A stretch of DNA of 49,087 nucleotides from Clostridiales bacterium (GCA_031263985.1 JAISER010000025.1:1-49087); one strand, 5' to 3'; counted from the stretch's first letter, positions 17,869 to 27,911 are shown. Translations and numbers: made by a program. The notes: a model not told the origin generated them from the sequence alone.

Positions 17869-19622
17869 CGACTTTCATCCTTAAAAAAGCCCGCGCTCTC
17901 GTCAGGCGTTATATAAATAGTGCGATAATTATCATAAATAACCATGCCCGGTTTGGCGCCGTTCGGCTTTTTAACGTTCATCCGAGCCGTATAGTCAACA
18001 GGCACGCCGCTTCCGGCCCGTCCTTTCGAGAACCACGCCGCCAACTCCGCGGCGCGAAGCAGCGTCGCCTCCGGCACGTCCGCCCCGCCGGAGCGCACTA
18101 TCACATGGGACCCCGGAATATCCTTCGTATGGAACCACAAGTCGTTTTTGGCGGCGAAACGCATAGTAAGCTCGTCGTTTTGCCGATTGTTCTTTCCAAC
18201 ATAGATATCAAAGCCGTCCGGCGACGTAAAACGCATTGGCTCGGATTTCCGCGGTTTGATATTCTTCCGGTTTTTGGGCTTTTTAATATATCCCGCGTCC
18301 GCCATCTCTTCCTTTAGATCGTCTACAGCGGCTTCGTCGCGTCCCTCCACGCACGTCCTCAGCATAGCGGCCAAGCTCTCGATATAACGCGCCTCTTCCT
18401 CGTTTTCGGCGGAGCGCTCTATGGCCGCCGCGTAGGCGCGTTTATCCTTGGCGCATTTTTTAAAATAGCGCTGAGCGTTTTCTTGCGGGTTAAGCGTTGG
18501 GTCCAGGCTTATAACGACTTCCGGCGCCGATTCGTCGTAGAAATTCACGGCTGTAAACGCGGTCATGCCTTTTTTGACAGCGTATATGTTCGCTGTCAGC
18601 AGCTCACCTTTAAGACGCGAAGCCTCGCGATCGGCCACGCTCTTCAGCGTCCTTTCATAAAGATCGCGTTTTTTCGCGCAGCGCTCAGCGTTTAGCTGTA
18701 TAACCCTTCTTATGTCCGTGGTTTTTTGTTTCATCCGCGACACGCCGTCTTTTTCGGCGAAAAAACTATCGAGAGTTTCCGAAGCGCTCTCAAACGACTG
18801 TTTGCGCAAACTCGACAAAACCGTCATGCTTACGCAGCTAAACTCCACTGGCAGTCCTGACGCGTCAAAAAAGACGCCGCAGTCATATTTTTTACTCTCA
18901 ATCCCTTTGAACAGCGCCTCGAAAGCTCCCGCCAGCGTCTCCGCGTTTTCTCCGCTCATCGCGTCCGTCGAGCCGACTCCGGCGCGGAAACAGATTTCAT
19001 CCGCCAAAACCGGACTTATCCCGCTGTATGTTTTGTATATGAACCGCGCGGCGGGCATATCGGCGCGAAGCGCTTTTTTCACGAACCCTTCCGCGTCAGC
19101 CCGCGTCGGGTCACACTTACCCTGGTCAGGCGGCGCGACATAGCGTTTGCCCGGCAAAACCTCGCGCACCGAACTTGTTTCATGCGAAACGCGCTTTATA
19201 GCGTCTATTATAACGTCATTTTCGTCCGTCAAAATAATATTGCTATGCTTGCCCATAATTTCAATTATAATGTTTTTGCGCGTCAAATCGCCCATTTCAT
19301 TGAAGCTCTCCGCACCTATAATCAATATGCGCTCAAAATTCGGCTGAACTATGTCGGTTATCAAGCCGCCCGAAAAACGCTTGCGCATAACCATGCAAAA
19401 CAGAGGCGCGTCCGTGGGGTTAATCTTCGCTTCCGACGTAAAATGCGCGCGCGGATGCGACGCGCTCGCCGTCAGAACCAATTTCCGCGCCTCGCCGCGT
19501 TTCTTTATGATAATCGTTATCTCGTCTTTTTCCGGCTGATATATTTTTTCTATTTTGCCGCCAAGCGCCTTTTCTCGCAATTCATTCACCACGCATGAAA
19601 GCGTTGTTCCGTCGAACGCCAT
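17865..19622 (-). CDS. rqcH: Rqc2/RqcH-type NFACT protein (ribosome quality control; fibronectin-binding-like)
   Basis: A 585-aa NFACT protein. N-terminal NFACT-N domain (AFDGTTLSCVVNELREKALGGKIEKIYQPEKDEI), helix-hairpin-helix region (YSGISPVLADEICFRAG, about 215-240), long coiled coils (about 270-430), and the C-terminal NFACT-R domain with DIYVGKNNRQNDELTMRFA and DLWFHTKDIPGSHVIVR. RqcH binds stalled 50S-peptidyl-tRNA and recruits tRNA-Ala to add C-terminal alanine tails. The start is ATG 19622 because AGAGGGAAGG precedes it and the family begins AxDG; a 28-residue upstream extension in frame is not family-like. Confidence 0.92.
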   Translation of the reverse strand: MAFDGTTLSCVVNELREKALGGKIEKIYQPEKDEITIIIKKRGEARKLVLTASASHPRAHFTSEAKINPTDAPLFCMVMRKRFSGGLITDIVQPNFERILIIGAESFNEMGDLTRKNIIIEIMGKHSNIILTDENDVIIDAIKRVSHETSSVREVLPGKRYVAPPDQGKCDPTRADAEGFVKKALRADMPAARFIYKTYSGISPVLADEICFRAGVGSTDAMSGENAETLAGAFEALFKGIESKKYDCGVFFDASGLPVEFSCVSMTVLSSLRKQSFESASETLDSFFAEKDGVSRMKQKTTDIRRVIQLNAERCAKKRDLYERTLKSVADREASRLKGELLTANIYAVKKGMTAFTAVNFYDESAPEVVISLDPTLNPQENAQRYFKKCAKDKRAYAAAIERSAENEEEARYIESLAAMLRTCVEGRDEAAVDDLKEEMADAGYIKKPKNRKNIKPRKSEPMRFTSPDGFDIYVGKNNRQNDELTMRFAAKNDLWFHTKDIPGSHVIVRSGGADVPEATLLRAAELAAWFSKGRAGSGVPVDYTARMNVKKPNGAKPGMVIYDNYRTIYITPDESAGFFKDESR

Positions 19623-19915
19623 GTCCTTCCCTCTCCCGATTAAACTCTTTGAACCCTTTACGAATAAGACCTTTCGCGGCGTTAAAACCTCGAAGTCAGA
19701 AGTCATTCGGATAAAAACAAAATTTATTTACAATATACCACACATTCGTCCATTGTAAACTCATTCTACGTAATTATACGATGGCGTGTCTGACGAAAAA
19801 CAACCGTCGCCGGCGTTTTTTCAAAAAATTTCCTTTGAAATGTCAAAAAGCCAAACCGCGCCGCGCCGTTTATACGCTAGTCTGTCGAAAGAAGAAAATA
19901 AAAAATCAGTTTTGT

Positions 19916-19943
19916 TTGACAGTGTTTTCCAAAAAAATACAAT
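19916..19943 (+). promoter_or_regulatory. Sigma-A promoter for the MPN/LysM protein
   Basis: TTGACA (19916-19921), 16-bp spacer, TACAAT (19938-19943), 55 bp before the start codon. The rest of the 19623-19998 divergent gap is AT-rich with nothing else recognised. Confidence 0.65.
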
Positions 19944-19998
19944 TCCTTATGCTATATTTTTCAAAGCTTGTATTAAATAAAACCCAAGGGGGAGCGGC

Positions 19999-21366
19999 AT
20001 GGCGGATTTAACATTTCCTACCAATATCAAACAGATAGGCAGCATTGGCGACGGCATGCGCATATACATAGAAGACTATGCGTGTTCCTATTTGCAGCAA
20101 TATGCCGAAGCGGGCGGCTATGAAGAACGGTTCGCGTTTCTTGTCGGTCGGTACATAGTCATAGACGGTCAGACGGCACTTTTTATAAGCGGAGTCGTGC
20201 AAGGCAAGCACATGATAATTGACAAGGACGTAACCTTATTTTCCGACAAATCGTGGCGGCACGCCAAAAATGAAATCAGCCGGTATTTCAACAGCCTTGA
20301 CATAGTCGGCGGCGTTCATTCTCAACCCGGTTACGGAACATGTCTTAACGCGGCCTACGCCGACGCGTTCAAAAAAGCGTTTATTCGCGAGGATCAGGTT
20401 CTTTTCGTAATAGATCCGGTCGAAAAACTTAACGCTTTTTATCTCTATGACGAAAAACAAGAAAATTTGCTTGAAAGCCAAGGTTATTTCATATATTATG
20501 ATAAAAACAGAGGAATGCATGAGTATATGCTTGACAACAAACTGACCAAAATGAGCGTGCGGCCGCTGGCCGAAACCGACGAAGCGTCCATTCCGAAAAC
20601 AGACGAGGAAACAGGCGAAAAAATTGGCGATCCACGCGTGAAGACATCGCGGCGGCGTCTCTCCGCGGCCCCGTCTTACGCGAAAAGCGCGCTGGCCGCT
20701 TCCGTGAGCGCTTCTAAAAACATGACGACCGGCCAAAAGCGCATAGTGAACTTACTTGTGTCGCTAAGCTCCGTGCTTTTTATAATCAGCTTCATAATGG
20801 GCGCCGGCCTTATACAAAACGACGGCCGCATAGCCGCTATGGAAAACCAACTGACCCAGCTTAACACCGCGTACAGGGATTTGCTCATGCAACTGCGCCC
20901 CGGCGACACAGCGAACGTGTTCGCGGATTCAGCGCCGCCGGGGGACTCCGACGGCGAACAATCGCGGGAGAAAAACGGCGAGCCGCCTGAGACGGCTTCC
21001 TCCGCGTCCGAAACGAGTCCGCCCAAACCTGGCGCGCCTGAATCGGACTTGTCCGGCGCGAACTTATCCGGAACGGACTTGTCCGAAACTAACTTGTCCG
21101 GCGCGGATCTGTCCGGATCGGACTTGTCCGAAACCACTCCGTCCGACTTGCTCTCGTCAGACGCGCCTCCTATCTCGTCCGACGCCTCTCTTACCTCGTC
21201 CGCATACATACCGGACACTTACGTGGTGCAGGACGGAGACACGCTAAGCTACATCAGCCGCCGATTTTACGGCGACACAGGCAAAGTGGACGCGATTATG
21301 ACCTTAAACGGTTTGGACAACCCGGATATGATCTATTTTGGCAAGGTGCTCGCACTTCCGAAATAA
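19999..21366 (+). CDS. Membrane protein with degenerate MPN/JAMM-like domain and C-terminal LysM
   Basis: A 455-aa protein. Residues about 15-170 look like an MPN/JAB fold (FAFLVGRYIVIDGQTALFISGVV, then DIVGGVHSQPGYGTCLNAAYADA). The metal motif HxHPxxx(10)D is altered: the second His is Gln (HSQPGYG), suggesting a non-catalytic domain. A single membrane helix (about 254-274, LLVSLSSVLFIISFIMGAGL) precedes a coiled coil, then a Ser/Asp/Pro-rich linker with six five-residue repeats, and a C-terminal LysM (TYVVQDGDTLSYISRRFYGD, NGLDNPDMIYFGKVLALPK) that should bind peptidoglycan. Cytosolic MPN, external LysM topology is inferred. Start ATG 19999 with AAGGGGGAG. Confidence 0.75.
   Translation: MADLTFPTNIKQIGSIGDGMRIYIEDYACSYLQQYAEAGGYEERFAFLVGRYIVIDGQTALFISGVVQGKHMIIDKDVTLFSDKSWRHAKNEISRYFNSLDIVGGVHSQPGYGTCLNAAYADAFKKAFIREDQVLFVIDPVEKLNAFYLYDEKQENLLESQGYFIYYDKNRGMHEYMLDNKLTKMSVRPLAETDEASIPKTDEETGEKIGDPRVKTSRRRLSAAPSYAKSALAASVSASKNMTTGQKRIVNLLVSLSSVLFIISFIMGAGLIQNDGRIAAMENQLTQLNTAYRDLLMQLRPGDTANVFADSAPPGDSDGEQSREKNGEPPETASSASETSPPKPGAPESDLSGANLSGTDLSETNLSGADLSGSDLSETTPSDLLSSDAPPISSDASLTSSAYIPDTYVVQDGDTLSYISRRFYGDTGKVDAIMTLNGLDNPDMIYFGKVLALPK
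21045..21134 (+). repeat. 15-bp tandem repeat (six units) inside the LysM protein gene
   Basis: Six units of the type GACTTGTCCGGNNCG encode D/N-L-S-G/E-x. The pattern resembles a pentapeptide repeat but is short and Ser/Asp-rich, so it is more likely a flexible wall-spanning linker. Repeat number is a candidate for strain variation. Confidence 0.8.
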
Positions 21367-21405
21367 CGGTAATTTTAATGAAGCCCCTAAACAGGATGTG
21401 AGATT

Positions 21406-22086
21406 ATGAAAAAAAGCGGCGAATACATAGACACAATAGAGATGCTCGCGGCCACGATGGCTCACGAGGTCAAGAACCCGCTTTCGCTTATACGGGCGAA
21501 TATCGACTATATAGAGCTTTGGGACAAAGAAAAACGGTTGGCGAACAATTGTCGCGTGATAAAGGGCGAGCTGCAAAAAGCGCAGGATATGCTTGTTCGC
21601 TTCATAGACCTTATACGCATAATATATAAATTTGATGAAGAAGTGACTGTTTACGACGTTATAATGAACGTCGTGGAAAATTATCGCGACAAATTGAACG
21701 GCGTCGTATCTTTCAACGTGGACTGCTCTGATAAAAACCTTCATTTTGAAGGTAACTTTCAGTTGTTTTCCATCGCGCTGTCAAATATATTGAAAAATTC
21801 CGTGGAAGCCGCGTCATCCGGCGCCAACGTCGGCGAAATCGACATAGCGGCGTTCAGAGACGACGAAAACATAAAAATAACTATCAAAGACAACGGCCCG
21901 GGGCTTTCCGCCGAAGCCCTTGAAGGCATAAAATCAAGGTCAGGCTATACGTCAAAACAGTTCGGAAGCGGCGTTGGCATAAGCATATGTCAAAACATAA
22001 TACATGAGCATTACGGCGACTTTAGCATAGAAAACGCGTCGGAAAACGGCTGCGTAGTGACTATAACCGTACCAGAGGCGCAGTGA
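21406..22086 (+). CDS. Sensorless histidine kinase (NtrB/KinA-like catalytic core)
   Basis: A 226-aa soluble kinase core: H-box MAHEVKNPLSLIRANIDYIE (His20), N-box ALSNILKNSVEAASSG, G1 DNGPGLS, G2 GSGVGISICQNIIHEHYG. All ATP-binding motifs are intact, unlike the 6870 kinase. No sensor domain, membrane helix or neighbouring regulator. It follows the MPN/LysM gene by 39 bp on the same strand and may be co-transcribed, so that membrane protein could be its input partner (inference). The pattern is like sporulation kinases or NtrB. ATG 21406 lacks a strong Shine-Dalgarno. Confidence 0.85.
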   Translation: MKKSGEYIDTIEMLAATMAHEVKNPLSLIRANIDYIELWDKEKRLANNCRVIKGELQKAQDMLVRFIDLIRIIYKFDEEVTVYDVIMNVVENYRDKLNGVVSFNVDCSDKNLHFEGNFQLFSIALSNILKNSVEAASSGANVGEIDIAAFRDDENIKITIKDNGPGLSAEALEGIKSRSGYTSKQFGSGVGISICQNIIHEHYGDFSIENASENGCVVTITVPEAQ

Positions 22087-22150
22087 TACGCGGCGTACGC
22101 GGCTAAAATATCCTTGCCCATTCAGACTTCCTTCTCTGAGGTTTTAATTA

Positions 22151-22215
22151 CTATCCAGACAAGTCATAAAGACCTTGGGACTCCGCCCCAAGGTTTTTAT
22201 GACTTATTTGGATAG
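22151..22215. terminator. Large bidirectional terminator between convergent genes
   Basis: CTATCC..AAGTCATAAAGACCTTGGG pairs with CCCCAAGGTTTTTATGACTT..GGATAG around a short CTCCG loop. The inner CCTTGGG/CCCAAGG core matches family D hairpins at 28155 and 48939. It separates the kinase from murJ. Confidence 0.8.
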
Positions 22216-22228
22216 TCATCTTTTTTTA

Positions 22229-23794
22229 TTACCCGCGCGGCTTAAGAAATTTGCGGGCGACGTTCAAAGCCGCTCGCGCTTCATTTATCCTGAAAGCCAG
22301 CGTCAGCGTGAAATAAACCGCCGCTCCCACGCACACGCACGAGCACACCGCCGCCAAACGTCCCGCGAAATCTCCCGAAAACGCCGATAAAAGCGCGCGG
22401 AGCGCGCGCGCCGAAACCGCGCTCATCACAACTGTCGCCGCGACCATAAGCGCCGTATCCTTTACGAGCTTCCCGTCAAAAAATTCCTTGTTACGCGTTC
22501 GCGTCACCGCAAGCATTATTATGGCGGCGACGGTCAAAGCGAATGACGAAGCGATCGCCGGTCCGCCTACTCCGAACCTGTCCGCCAAAACCCAGCTCAG
22601 CGCCGCGTTCAGAGCTATAGCCAAAGCGCCCGTTATCATCGGGGTTTTCACATCCTTAGACGCGTAAAACCCTCTGCTTAACAGAGTTTGAACCCCATAT
22701 CCCGGCATTCCCAGCGTATACAGCGCGAGAGCGGACGACGTAAGCTCCGTCGAAGCCGCCGAAAACACGCCTCGTTCGAACATTACCTGAACCAAAGGCT
22801 CGCTTATTACTATAAGCCCCCCTGACATGGGCAGCAGTAAATAAAGCGCGGCGCGAAGCGAGTCGCGCAAAACCGCGGTGAATTCCTTTTCGTCGCGGTT
22901 CGCCGCCGCTTTGGACAGCCGCGTGAAAATGACGTTCGACAACGACAACGCGAAAACGCCGCCGATCATGCCGTACAATGAATTGGCGAAGTTGAGCGCG
23001 GGCGCCCACCGCGCGTCGAAATGGTTGGCTGTTTTGACGTTCACCAGCAAATTCACCGGCTGCGCCCACGCGCTGATCATAATAGGCGTCGTCACAGCCG
23101 CGATCTCTCTTATGCCCGAATCCTTTAAATCTATCTCCGCTTTGTACCGAAACCCATTCCTTTTCAAAAACGGGACTTGTATCAGAAGCTGCGAAAACCA
23201 TCCGACGACGAAAGCGACGGCGAGCCCGTAAACGCCGAACTTCTTTTGCAGCGACGGGTAATACGCGATTATGATAATGTTCGACGCGACGCTCATGGCC
23301 GCGGGTATGTTAAATTCTCCAAGCGACTGCAACACGCCTGTCAGCGAATACGCCGCGACGCTCAAAACTATTATCGGCAGCATTATAAGAAAAAGCTCGC
23401 GCGTCAATCGCGTCGTTTCAGCGTCTATGTTCGCTCCCAGCGTAAATTCCACCGCCGGTCCCGCGAAAACCGCCGCTATGACGGTCGCCGCAACCGCCAG
23501 CGCCGCGAACAAAGTTATGAATTTATACGCGAAACGATACGCCTCTTCACGTCCGCGCCGCTCGAGCCGCGCGTTAAAAACCGGTATAAAGCCGGCCGAC
23601 ACCGCCGACGCGAATATAGCGTCGAGCAGCGTACGCGGCAGCATCCCCGCCACGCCGAACGCCAACGCCTCAGCGCCCGTTCCGTAACGCGCGGCGAAGA
23701 GCTGCTCTCTTATAAGAGCCAAGAATTTACCCGCCAGCGTTATAATCATCATAAAACTGACTGTCTTAACAGTATCGCGTCGCGTCGCGCTCAT
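22229..23794 (-). CDS. murJ: Lipid II flippase MurJ (MviN family)
   Basis: A 521-aa polytopic membrane protein of the MOP superfamily with about 14 hydrophobic segments. MurJ motifs: VSFMMIITLAGKFLALIREQLFAARYG at the N-terminus, GMLPRTLLDAIFASAVSAGFIPVF, SLTGVLQSLGEFNIPA, and the later LPMSGGLIVISEPLVQVMFERGVFSAAST. It moves lipid II across the membrane for peptidoglycan synthesis. Start ATG 23794 behind GGGGGG. Transcribed alone. The 23795-24136 gap upstream is AT-rich with a hairpin noted separately. Confidence 0.93.
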   Translation of the reverse strand: MSATRRDTVKTVSFMMIITLAGKFLALIREQLFAARYGTGAEALAFGVAGMLPRTLLDAIFASAVSAGFIPVFNARLERRGREEAYRFAYKFITLFAALAVAATVIAAVFAGPAVEFTLGANIDAETTRLTRELFLIMLPIIVLSVAAYSLTGVLQSLGEFNIPAAMSVASNIIIIAYYPSLQKKFGVYGLAVAFVVGWFSQLLIQVPFLKRNGFRYKAEIDLKDSGIREIAAVTTPIMISAWAQPVNLLVNVKTANHFDARWAPALNFANSLYGMIGGVFALSLSNVIFTRLSKAAANRDEKEFTAVLRDSLRAALYLLLPMSGGLIVISEPLVQVMFERGVFSAASTELTSSALALYTLGMPGYGVQTLLSRGFYASKDVKTPMITGALAIALNAALSWVLADRFGVGGPAIASSFALTVAAIIMLAVTRTRNKEFFDGKLVKDTALMVAATVVMSAVSARALRALLSAFSGDFAGRLAAVCSCVCVGAAVYFTLTLAFRINEARAALNVARKFLKPRG

Positions 23795-24065
23795 CCCCCC
23801 ACAGCGAAGTTTAAAAAGATATTAAACCACTCCAAAACCACTCCAAAACCTTCCCGCTAACTCTCTCTCCGCCATAAATTTCCTTACCTAGCCGAGAAAA
23901 CCCACCTTGGCATATTAGCACAAAATTCATAACATTTCAAAGAGAAAACGCTATATACTAATATTTAGTCGCGTGAATTATAATCAAGCTTTTTTAATCG
24001 CATTTTAATATGCTATTCATTTTTTATTAAATTTTTCGGAATAAACTATTTAAAGACATCAAATG

Positions 24066-24097
24066 GACCGCGAGCGCCTTCAGGGCGCTGGCCGGTC
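24066..24097 (+). promoter_or_regulatory. Hairpin in the leader of the efflux operon
   Basis: GACCG and AGCGCC pair with GGCGCT and CGGTC around TTCA, followed by TAATTAAAAAACGG. It is 40 bp before the adaptor gene start and could act as a leader structure. The preceding 23860-24060 is AT-rich with no confident promoter; TATACT at 23954-23959 is a possible -10. Confidence 0.4.
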
Positions 24098-24136
24098 TAA
24101 TTAAAAAACGGTATGATTAACGAAAGGACGTGGTTT

Positions 24137-25786
24137 TTGGTGGCGAACGCTAACGGAAAAAAACGCGTTTTAAAAGCCGGCGTTTCACTGGCGGTAGTCG
24201 CGGCTGTCGCGACAGGCGGCTTTTTCGCCTGGAGATCCTATCAGCGCAAGCAAAATATGGCGGCTATGTCAGAAGTCGTGAGGCAAAACGCGGCGGCGAC
24301 TGAGAAGGTGGCGCGCGGAAAAGTTGAGCAAATCGTCACCGCGTCCGGAACAGTCAAATTAAAAGACGAACAATCAGTATACAGCGGCGGCAAAGCTAAA
24401 GTAAACGAAGTTTTCGTGGAAGTCGGGGATCGGGTATCCGGCGGGCAAAAACTTGTTACATACGACGCCACCGACACGCAAGCTACGCTTGAGCGGCAAA
24501 TAAGCGAGGCGGAGATCTCGCTTAGAAACCAACGCATCACTTTGTCAGGACTGTCTTTGCCTGTCTCGCAAAGCGAGATCGATCAGCTTCAGTCGGTCGT
24601 GGATTCCGCGCAGAAGTCCCTTGACGACTCTAAGACGACGCTTGAAACGACTATCTCTAAAATAGAGACGCAAAAGACGGAAATAACCGGAGCCGAGGAA
24701 AAATTATCAAAGGCCGAACGCGAAGTGGAGATGGACGAGGAGCTTTTCGCCATCGGCGGCATATCGCAAAGCGAACTGGATTCGAAGAAAGACGCGCTCA
24801 AGGACGCTCAAAAAGCGCTTGACAGCGCCAAAACGGCGCTTGACGACTTGGAACGCCAAAAGAACTCAACCGATCAAAATATATCCTACGCGGAAAAGAA
24901 CCTGTCCAACGCTAAAAAGCGCCTTGATGAAGGCAGCAAGACAATGGATACGGAAAAAGAGCGGCTTGACTATCAAAAACAGCAGAATCAGATAAAACTG
25001 AGCGAAATACAATTGGAAGACCTTAAAAGGCAGCTTGGCGAAATTATATATGAAACGACAAGCCCCTTAAGCGGCGCCGTCACCGCCGTGAGCGTGGACA
25101 AAGGCTCTACGGTGGACGAAACGTCCGTTCTAATAAAAGTGGCGGATTTCTCTCAGCTTATAGTCGAGTCCAGCGTTTCCGAATATGACGCGCCTTATAT
25201 AAAAATCGGCCAGGCCGTCAAAATGACTACCGACGGCTTACCCGACGCGGTTTATACTGGCGCTGTGACGAAAATAAGCGATCAAGCGGCGACGCAATCC
25301 GCGATGAGCGGCAACGAGACCGTGGTGTCTATCGAAACGTCGCTCGATAACCCTGACGGCGCCATTAAGCCTGGGTTTAACCTGGATATGGAAATCATCG
25401 TGACGGACGCGCCGGACGTTATGAACGTTTCGACGTCCGCTCTTGTAAAAGACCCGGAAACCGGCGCCCATTACGTTTATAAAGTGGACGGCGAACGCAT
25501 TTTACGACGCGCGGACGTTACCGCAGGCGTTTACGGCGACATGACCGTCGAAATAACGACCGGACTCAACGAAGGCGACGAAATCGTGACAAGCCCGACC
25601 GACGCCATGACCGACGGAGTTCCCTTGCGCGCCGCCGCGGGAATGACCGGAGGCGCGCCCGGCGGAGGCGCTTCTGAGCGGAATATGATGTTCGGCGGCC
25701 CTATGATGAGCGGCGGCGCCGGAGGTTCTCAGCGATCGCAGGGCGTCGGAGGCAACGGCGGGACAATGACAATGATCAGACCATAA
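24137..25786 (+). CDS. HlyD/MacA-type membrane fusion (adaptor) protein of an efflux system
   Basis: About 549 aa. An N-terminal membrane anchor (VSLAVVAAVATGGFFAW) is followed by a first lipoyl half (ARGKVEQIVTASGTVKLKDEQSVYSG), a long coiled-coil hairpin (about 100-310, Lys/Glu/Gln-rich), the second lipoyl half (YETTSPLSGAVTAVSVDKGSTVDE), a beta-barrel domain and a membrane-proximal domain (YVYKVDGERILRRADVTAGVYGD, VEITTGLNEGDEIVTSP), ending in a Gly/Met-rich tail. It would couple the MacB-like transporter to external partners. The start is TTG 24137 (or GTG 24140), chosen because AAAGGA lies at 24123-24128; ATG 24113 lacks a Shine-Dalgarno. Confidence 0.88.
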   Translation: MVANANGKKRVLKAGVSLAVVAAVATGGFFAWRSYQRKQNMAAMSEVVRQNAAATEKVARGKVEQIVTASGTVKLKDEQSVYSGGKAKVNEVFVEVGDRVSGGQKLVTYDATDTQATLERQISEAEISLRNQRITLSGLSLPVSQSEIDQLQSVVDSAQKSLDDSKTTLETTISKIETQKTEITGAEEKLSKAEREVEMDEELFAIGGISQSELDSKKDALKDAQKALDSAKTALDDLERQKNSTDQNISYAEKNLSNAKKRLDEGSKTMDTEKERLDYQKQQNQIKLSEIQLEDLKRQLGEIIYETTSPLSGAVTAVSVDKGSTVDETSVLIKVADFSQLIVESSVSEYDAPYIKIGQAVKMTTDGLPDAVYTGAVTKISDQAATQSAMSGNETVVSIETSLDNPDGAIKPGFNLDMEIIVTDAPDVMNVSTSALVKDPETGAHYVYKVDGERILRRADVTAGVYGDMTVEITTGLNEGDEIVTSPTDAMTDGVPLRAAAGMTGGAPGGGASERNMMFGGPMMSGGAGGSQRSQGVGGNGGTMTMIRP

Positions 25787-25813
25787 GGCTACAGAGTAAA
25801 GGAGGCGGCGTCA

Positions 25814-26521
25814 ATGGCGATTTTAAAGCTCTCTGGACTTGAGAAAAGATATAGTCAAGGCTCCATAAGCGTTAACGCGCTTAAAGGCGTAAATCTCGAA
25901 ATTGAACAAGGCGAGTTCGTCGCGATAATGGGCGCGTCAGGTTCCGGCAAATCCACGCTGATGAATATTTTAGGCTGTCTGGACAAACCGACCGCGGGCA
26001 GCTACTTTCTTGACGGCATAGACGTAAGCGGCGTTAAGGATTCGGACCTGGCGGAGATACGCAACAAAAAAATAGGCTTCGTATTTCAATCGTTTAATCT
26101 TTTGCCAAAGCTATCCTCTATCGAAAATGTGGAGCTTCCCATGACCTACGCCGGAACTTCTTCAAGAAAACGACGGAAAAAAGCGACTGAGCAGCTTTCA
26201 AAGGTAGGGCTGGCCGACAGAGCTAAACACAAACCGAACGAGCTTTCAGGCGGACAGCGGCAGCGCGTCGCCATCGCCCGCTCGCTCGTCAACGATCCCT
26301 CCATAATATTAGCCGATGAACCTACGGGCAATCTCGACAGCGCCTCGGGAGACGAAATTATGCGTATCTTCCAAGAGCTCAACGACGAAGGACGCACCAT
26401 AGTCATGGTTACGCACGAGCCTGACGTAGCCGCGCGGACAAAGCGCGTGGTCACGTTTAAAGACGGGCTTATCATAAGCGACGCCGCCGCGGACGGCGAA
26501 AAAAGCGAGGCGATGGAATGA
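25814..26521 (+). CDS. MacB/LolD-type ABC transporter ATP-binding protein
   Basis: A 235-aa ATPase: Walker [11 protein letters not shown]-loop [12 protein letters not shown], signature LSGGQRQR, Walker [14 protein letters not shown] and H-loop VTHEPDVA. The NLLPKL and [13 protein letters not shown] features are typical of the MacB/LolD/YknY subfamily of mechanotransmitting exporters. It overlaps the permease start by 4 bp (ATGA) and lies 27 bp after the adaptor gene with GGAGG (25801-25805). Confidence 0.95.
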   Translation: MAILKLSGLEKRYSQGSISVNALKGVNLEIEQGEFVAIMGASGSGKSTLMNILGCLDKPTAGSYFLDGIDVSGVKDSDLAEIRNKKIGFVFQSFNLLPKLSSIENVELPMTYAGTSSRKRRKKATEQLSKVGLADRAKHKPNELSGGQRQRVAIARSLVNDPSIILADEPTGNLDSASGDEIMRIFQELNDEGRTIVMVTHEPDVAARTKRVVTFKDGLIISDAAADGEKSEAME

Positions 26522-27732
26522 ACATCTTTGAAAACATTTTGTCGTCCGTGCGAAACGTCTTTACGAACAAGCTTCGCTCTTCACTTACAATGCTAGGCAT
26601 CATCATAGGCATAAGCGCCGTTATAATCATTACGTCCGTAGGCGCCGGCTCTCAGGCTCAGATTACCGAAAATTTCAACTCAATGGGCGTCGGGCGGCTT
26701 ATAGTGCGCACGCAAGGCAACCGTAACATATCGCTTAACGACGCTCTCGCGGAAAGCGACTATGACCTGCTGAAAGCCGACGCCGAAACTAAGTTCATCT
26801 CACCCGTTTATAACGACAGCGCGACCGTAAAGCTGCTTGACCCGCGCGAAACAAGCTCCGCGTCCATACAGGGCGTCATGGCGGCGTATGAGGACATCGA
26901 CAAACCGACTATGCTGTACGGACGCTACATAAACGACAGCGACGCTGAACTTGGCGCGAAGACCGCCGTTATACACGACACGACGGCCGAAAAAATTTTC
27001 GGTTACTCAAACGCCTCCGTAATCGGACAGAAAATATCGATTAAAACGTCGCGCGGCTCTAGAAAATATACCGTCATAGGCGTGGCGGAAAACCCTAACG
27101 CCGAAATGGCGCGGCTTTATCCCGATCAGTACGGAGAAACGGTGACTTTGCCGCTGTCCACGGCTCAGCGGTTGTTTGGCGCCAAATATTACTCCTCCAT
27201 ATATATCGTAGTGAACGACACCGATGTAATAAACGAAACCGCCGACCGCGTCACGGCCGCGCTTGACAAGGCGCACGGCACGACCGACAAATATTACGTG
27301 CAAAACATGATGACCATGATGGAACAAATTAACAGCACGATGGGCATGATTACGATGTTTATCAGTTGCGTCGCGGGGATATCCCTGCTTGTGGGCGGTA
27401 TAGGCGTTATGAACATAATGCTTGTCACCGTTACCGAACGCACGCGTGAAATAGGCATTCGCAAATCCATAGGCGCTAAAAATTTCGATATAAAAGCGCA
27501 GTTCCTGATAGAGGCGATTACGCTGACCGGCATAGGAGGGCTGTCGGGGCTTGCCTTGGGCATAGGCGGCGGCAAAATCGTAGGCGGCTACATGGATATA
27601 CAGCCTGTGGTTTCAGCTAATTCCATAGCCCTCGCCGTGGGCATCTCTATGCTGATCGGCATTGTTTTCGGCGTATATCCGGCCAGCAAAGCGGCTAAGC
27701 TCGATCCCATAGAAGCGCTTCGATATGAATAA
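26518..27732 (+). CDS. MacB-type ABC transporter permease (FtsX family)
   Basis: A 404-aa permease: an N-terminal membrane helix ([25 protein letters not shown]), a large MacB periplasmic-type domain (about 45-270), and a C-terminal FtsX domain with three helices containing [28 protein letters not shown], the hallmark loop. It ends [21 protein letters not shown]. With the separate ATPase and adaptor it resembles the YknXYZ/MacAB systems that export peptides or antimicrobials. Confidence 0.95.
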   Translation: MNIFENILSSVRNVFTNKLRSSLTMLGIIIGISAVIIITSVGAGSQAQITENFNSMGVGRLIVRTQGNRNISLNDALAESDYDLLKADAETKFISPVYNDSATVKLLDPRETSSASIQGVMAAYEDIDKPTMLYGRYINDSDAELGAKTAVIHDTTAEKIFGYSNASVIGQKISIKTSRGSRKYTVIGVAENPNAEMARLYPDQYGETVTLPLSTAQRLFGAKYYSSIYIVVNDTDVINETADRVTAALDKAHGTTDKYYVQNMMTMMEQINSTMGMITMFISCVAGISLLVGGIGVMNIMLVTVTERTREIGIRKSIGAKNFDIKAQFLIEAITLTGIGGLSGLALGIGGGKIVGGYMDIQPVVSANSIALAVGISMLIGIVFGVYPASKAAKLDPIEALRYE

Positions 27733-27776
27733 GCTCCGTCGTTTTTTTGATCGCTTCTTTACTGAGTTCAATACTA

Positions 27777-27910
27777 GAGCCTGTTCAAGCTCTCGTTGCC
27801 GGCGGATTTTCGTACTCGTTTTTTTGCCAAACGCGAAAGCGTGACGGTCGCTTATCCAAAGGATATACGAGTGAGCGCTGACAAAAAACGCGGCTTTTGA
27901 ACAGGCTTTT
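27777..27910 (+). mobile_element. Family A element (copy A4, decayed right end)
   Basis: Left end GAGCCTGTTCAAGCTCTC is good; the right end (TTTTGAACAGGCTT) is degenerate. ACTGAGTTCAATA just before it (27761-27773) looks like a remnant of a family B arm. It sits downstream of the permease stop. Confidence 0.6.
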
Positions 27911-27911
27911 G

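Noticed and set aside
20676..21218. 180-aa open frame antiparallel to the MPN/LysM gene
   Set aside because: It arises from the 15-bp repeat and biased codons of the real gene and encodes a Ser/Asp-rich shadow with no ribosome site or homology.
23826..23852. Short ACCACTCCAAA tandem duplication near the murJ start
   Set aside because: Only two imperfect units; likely chance or slippage without functional support.
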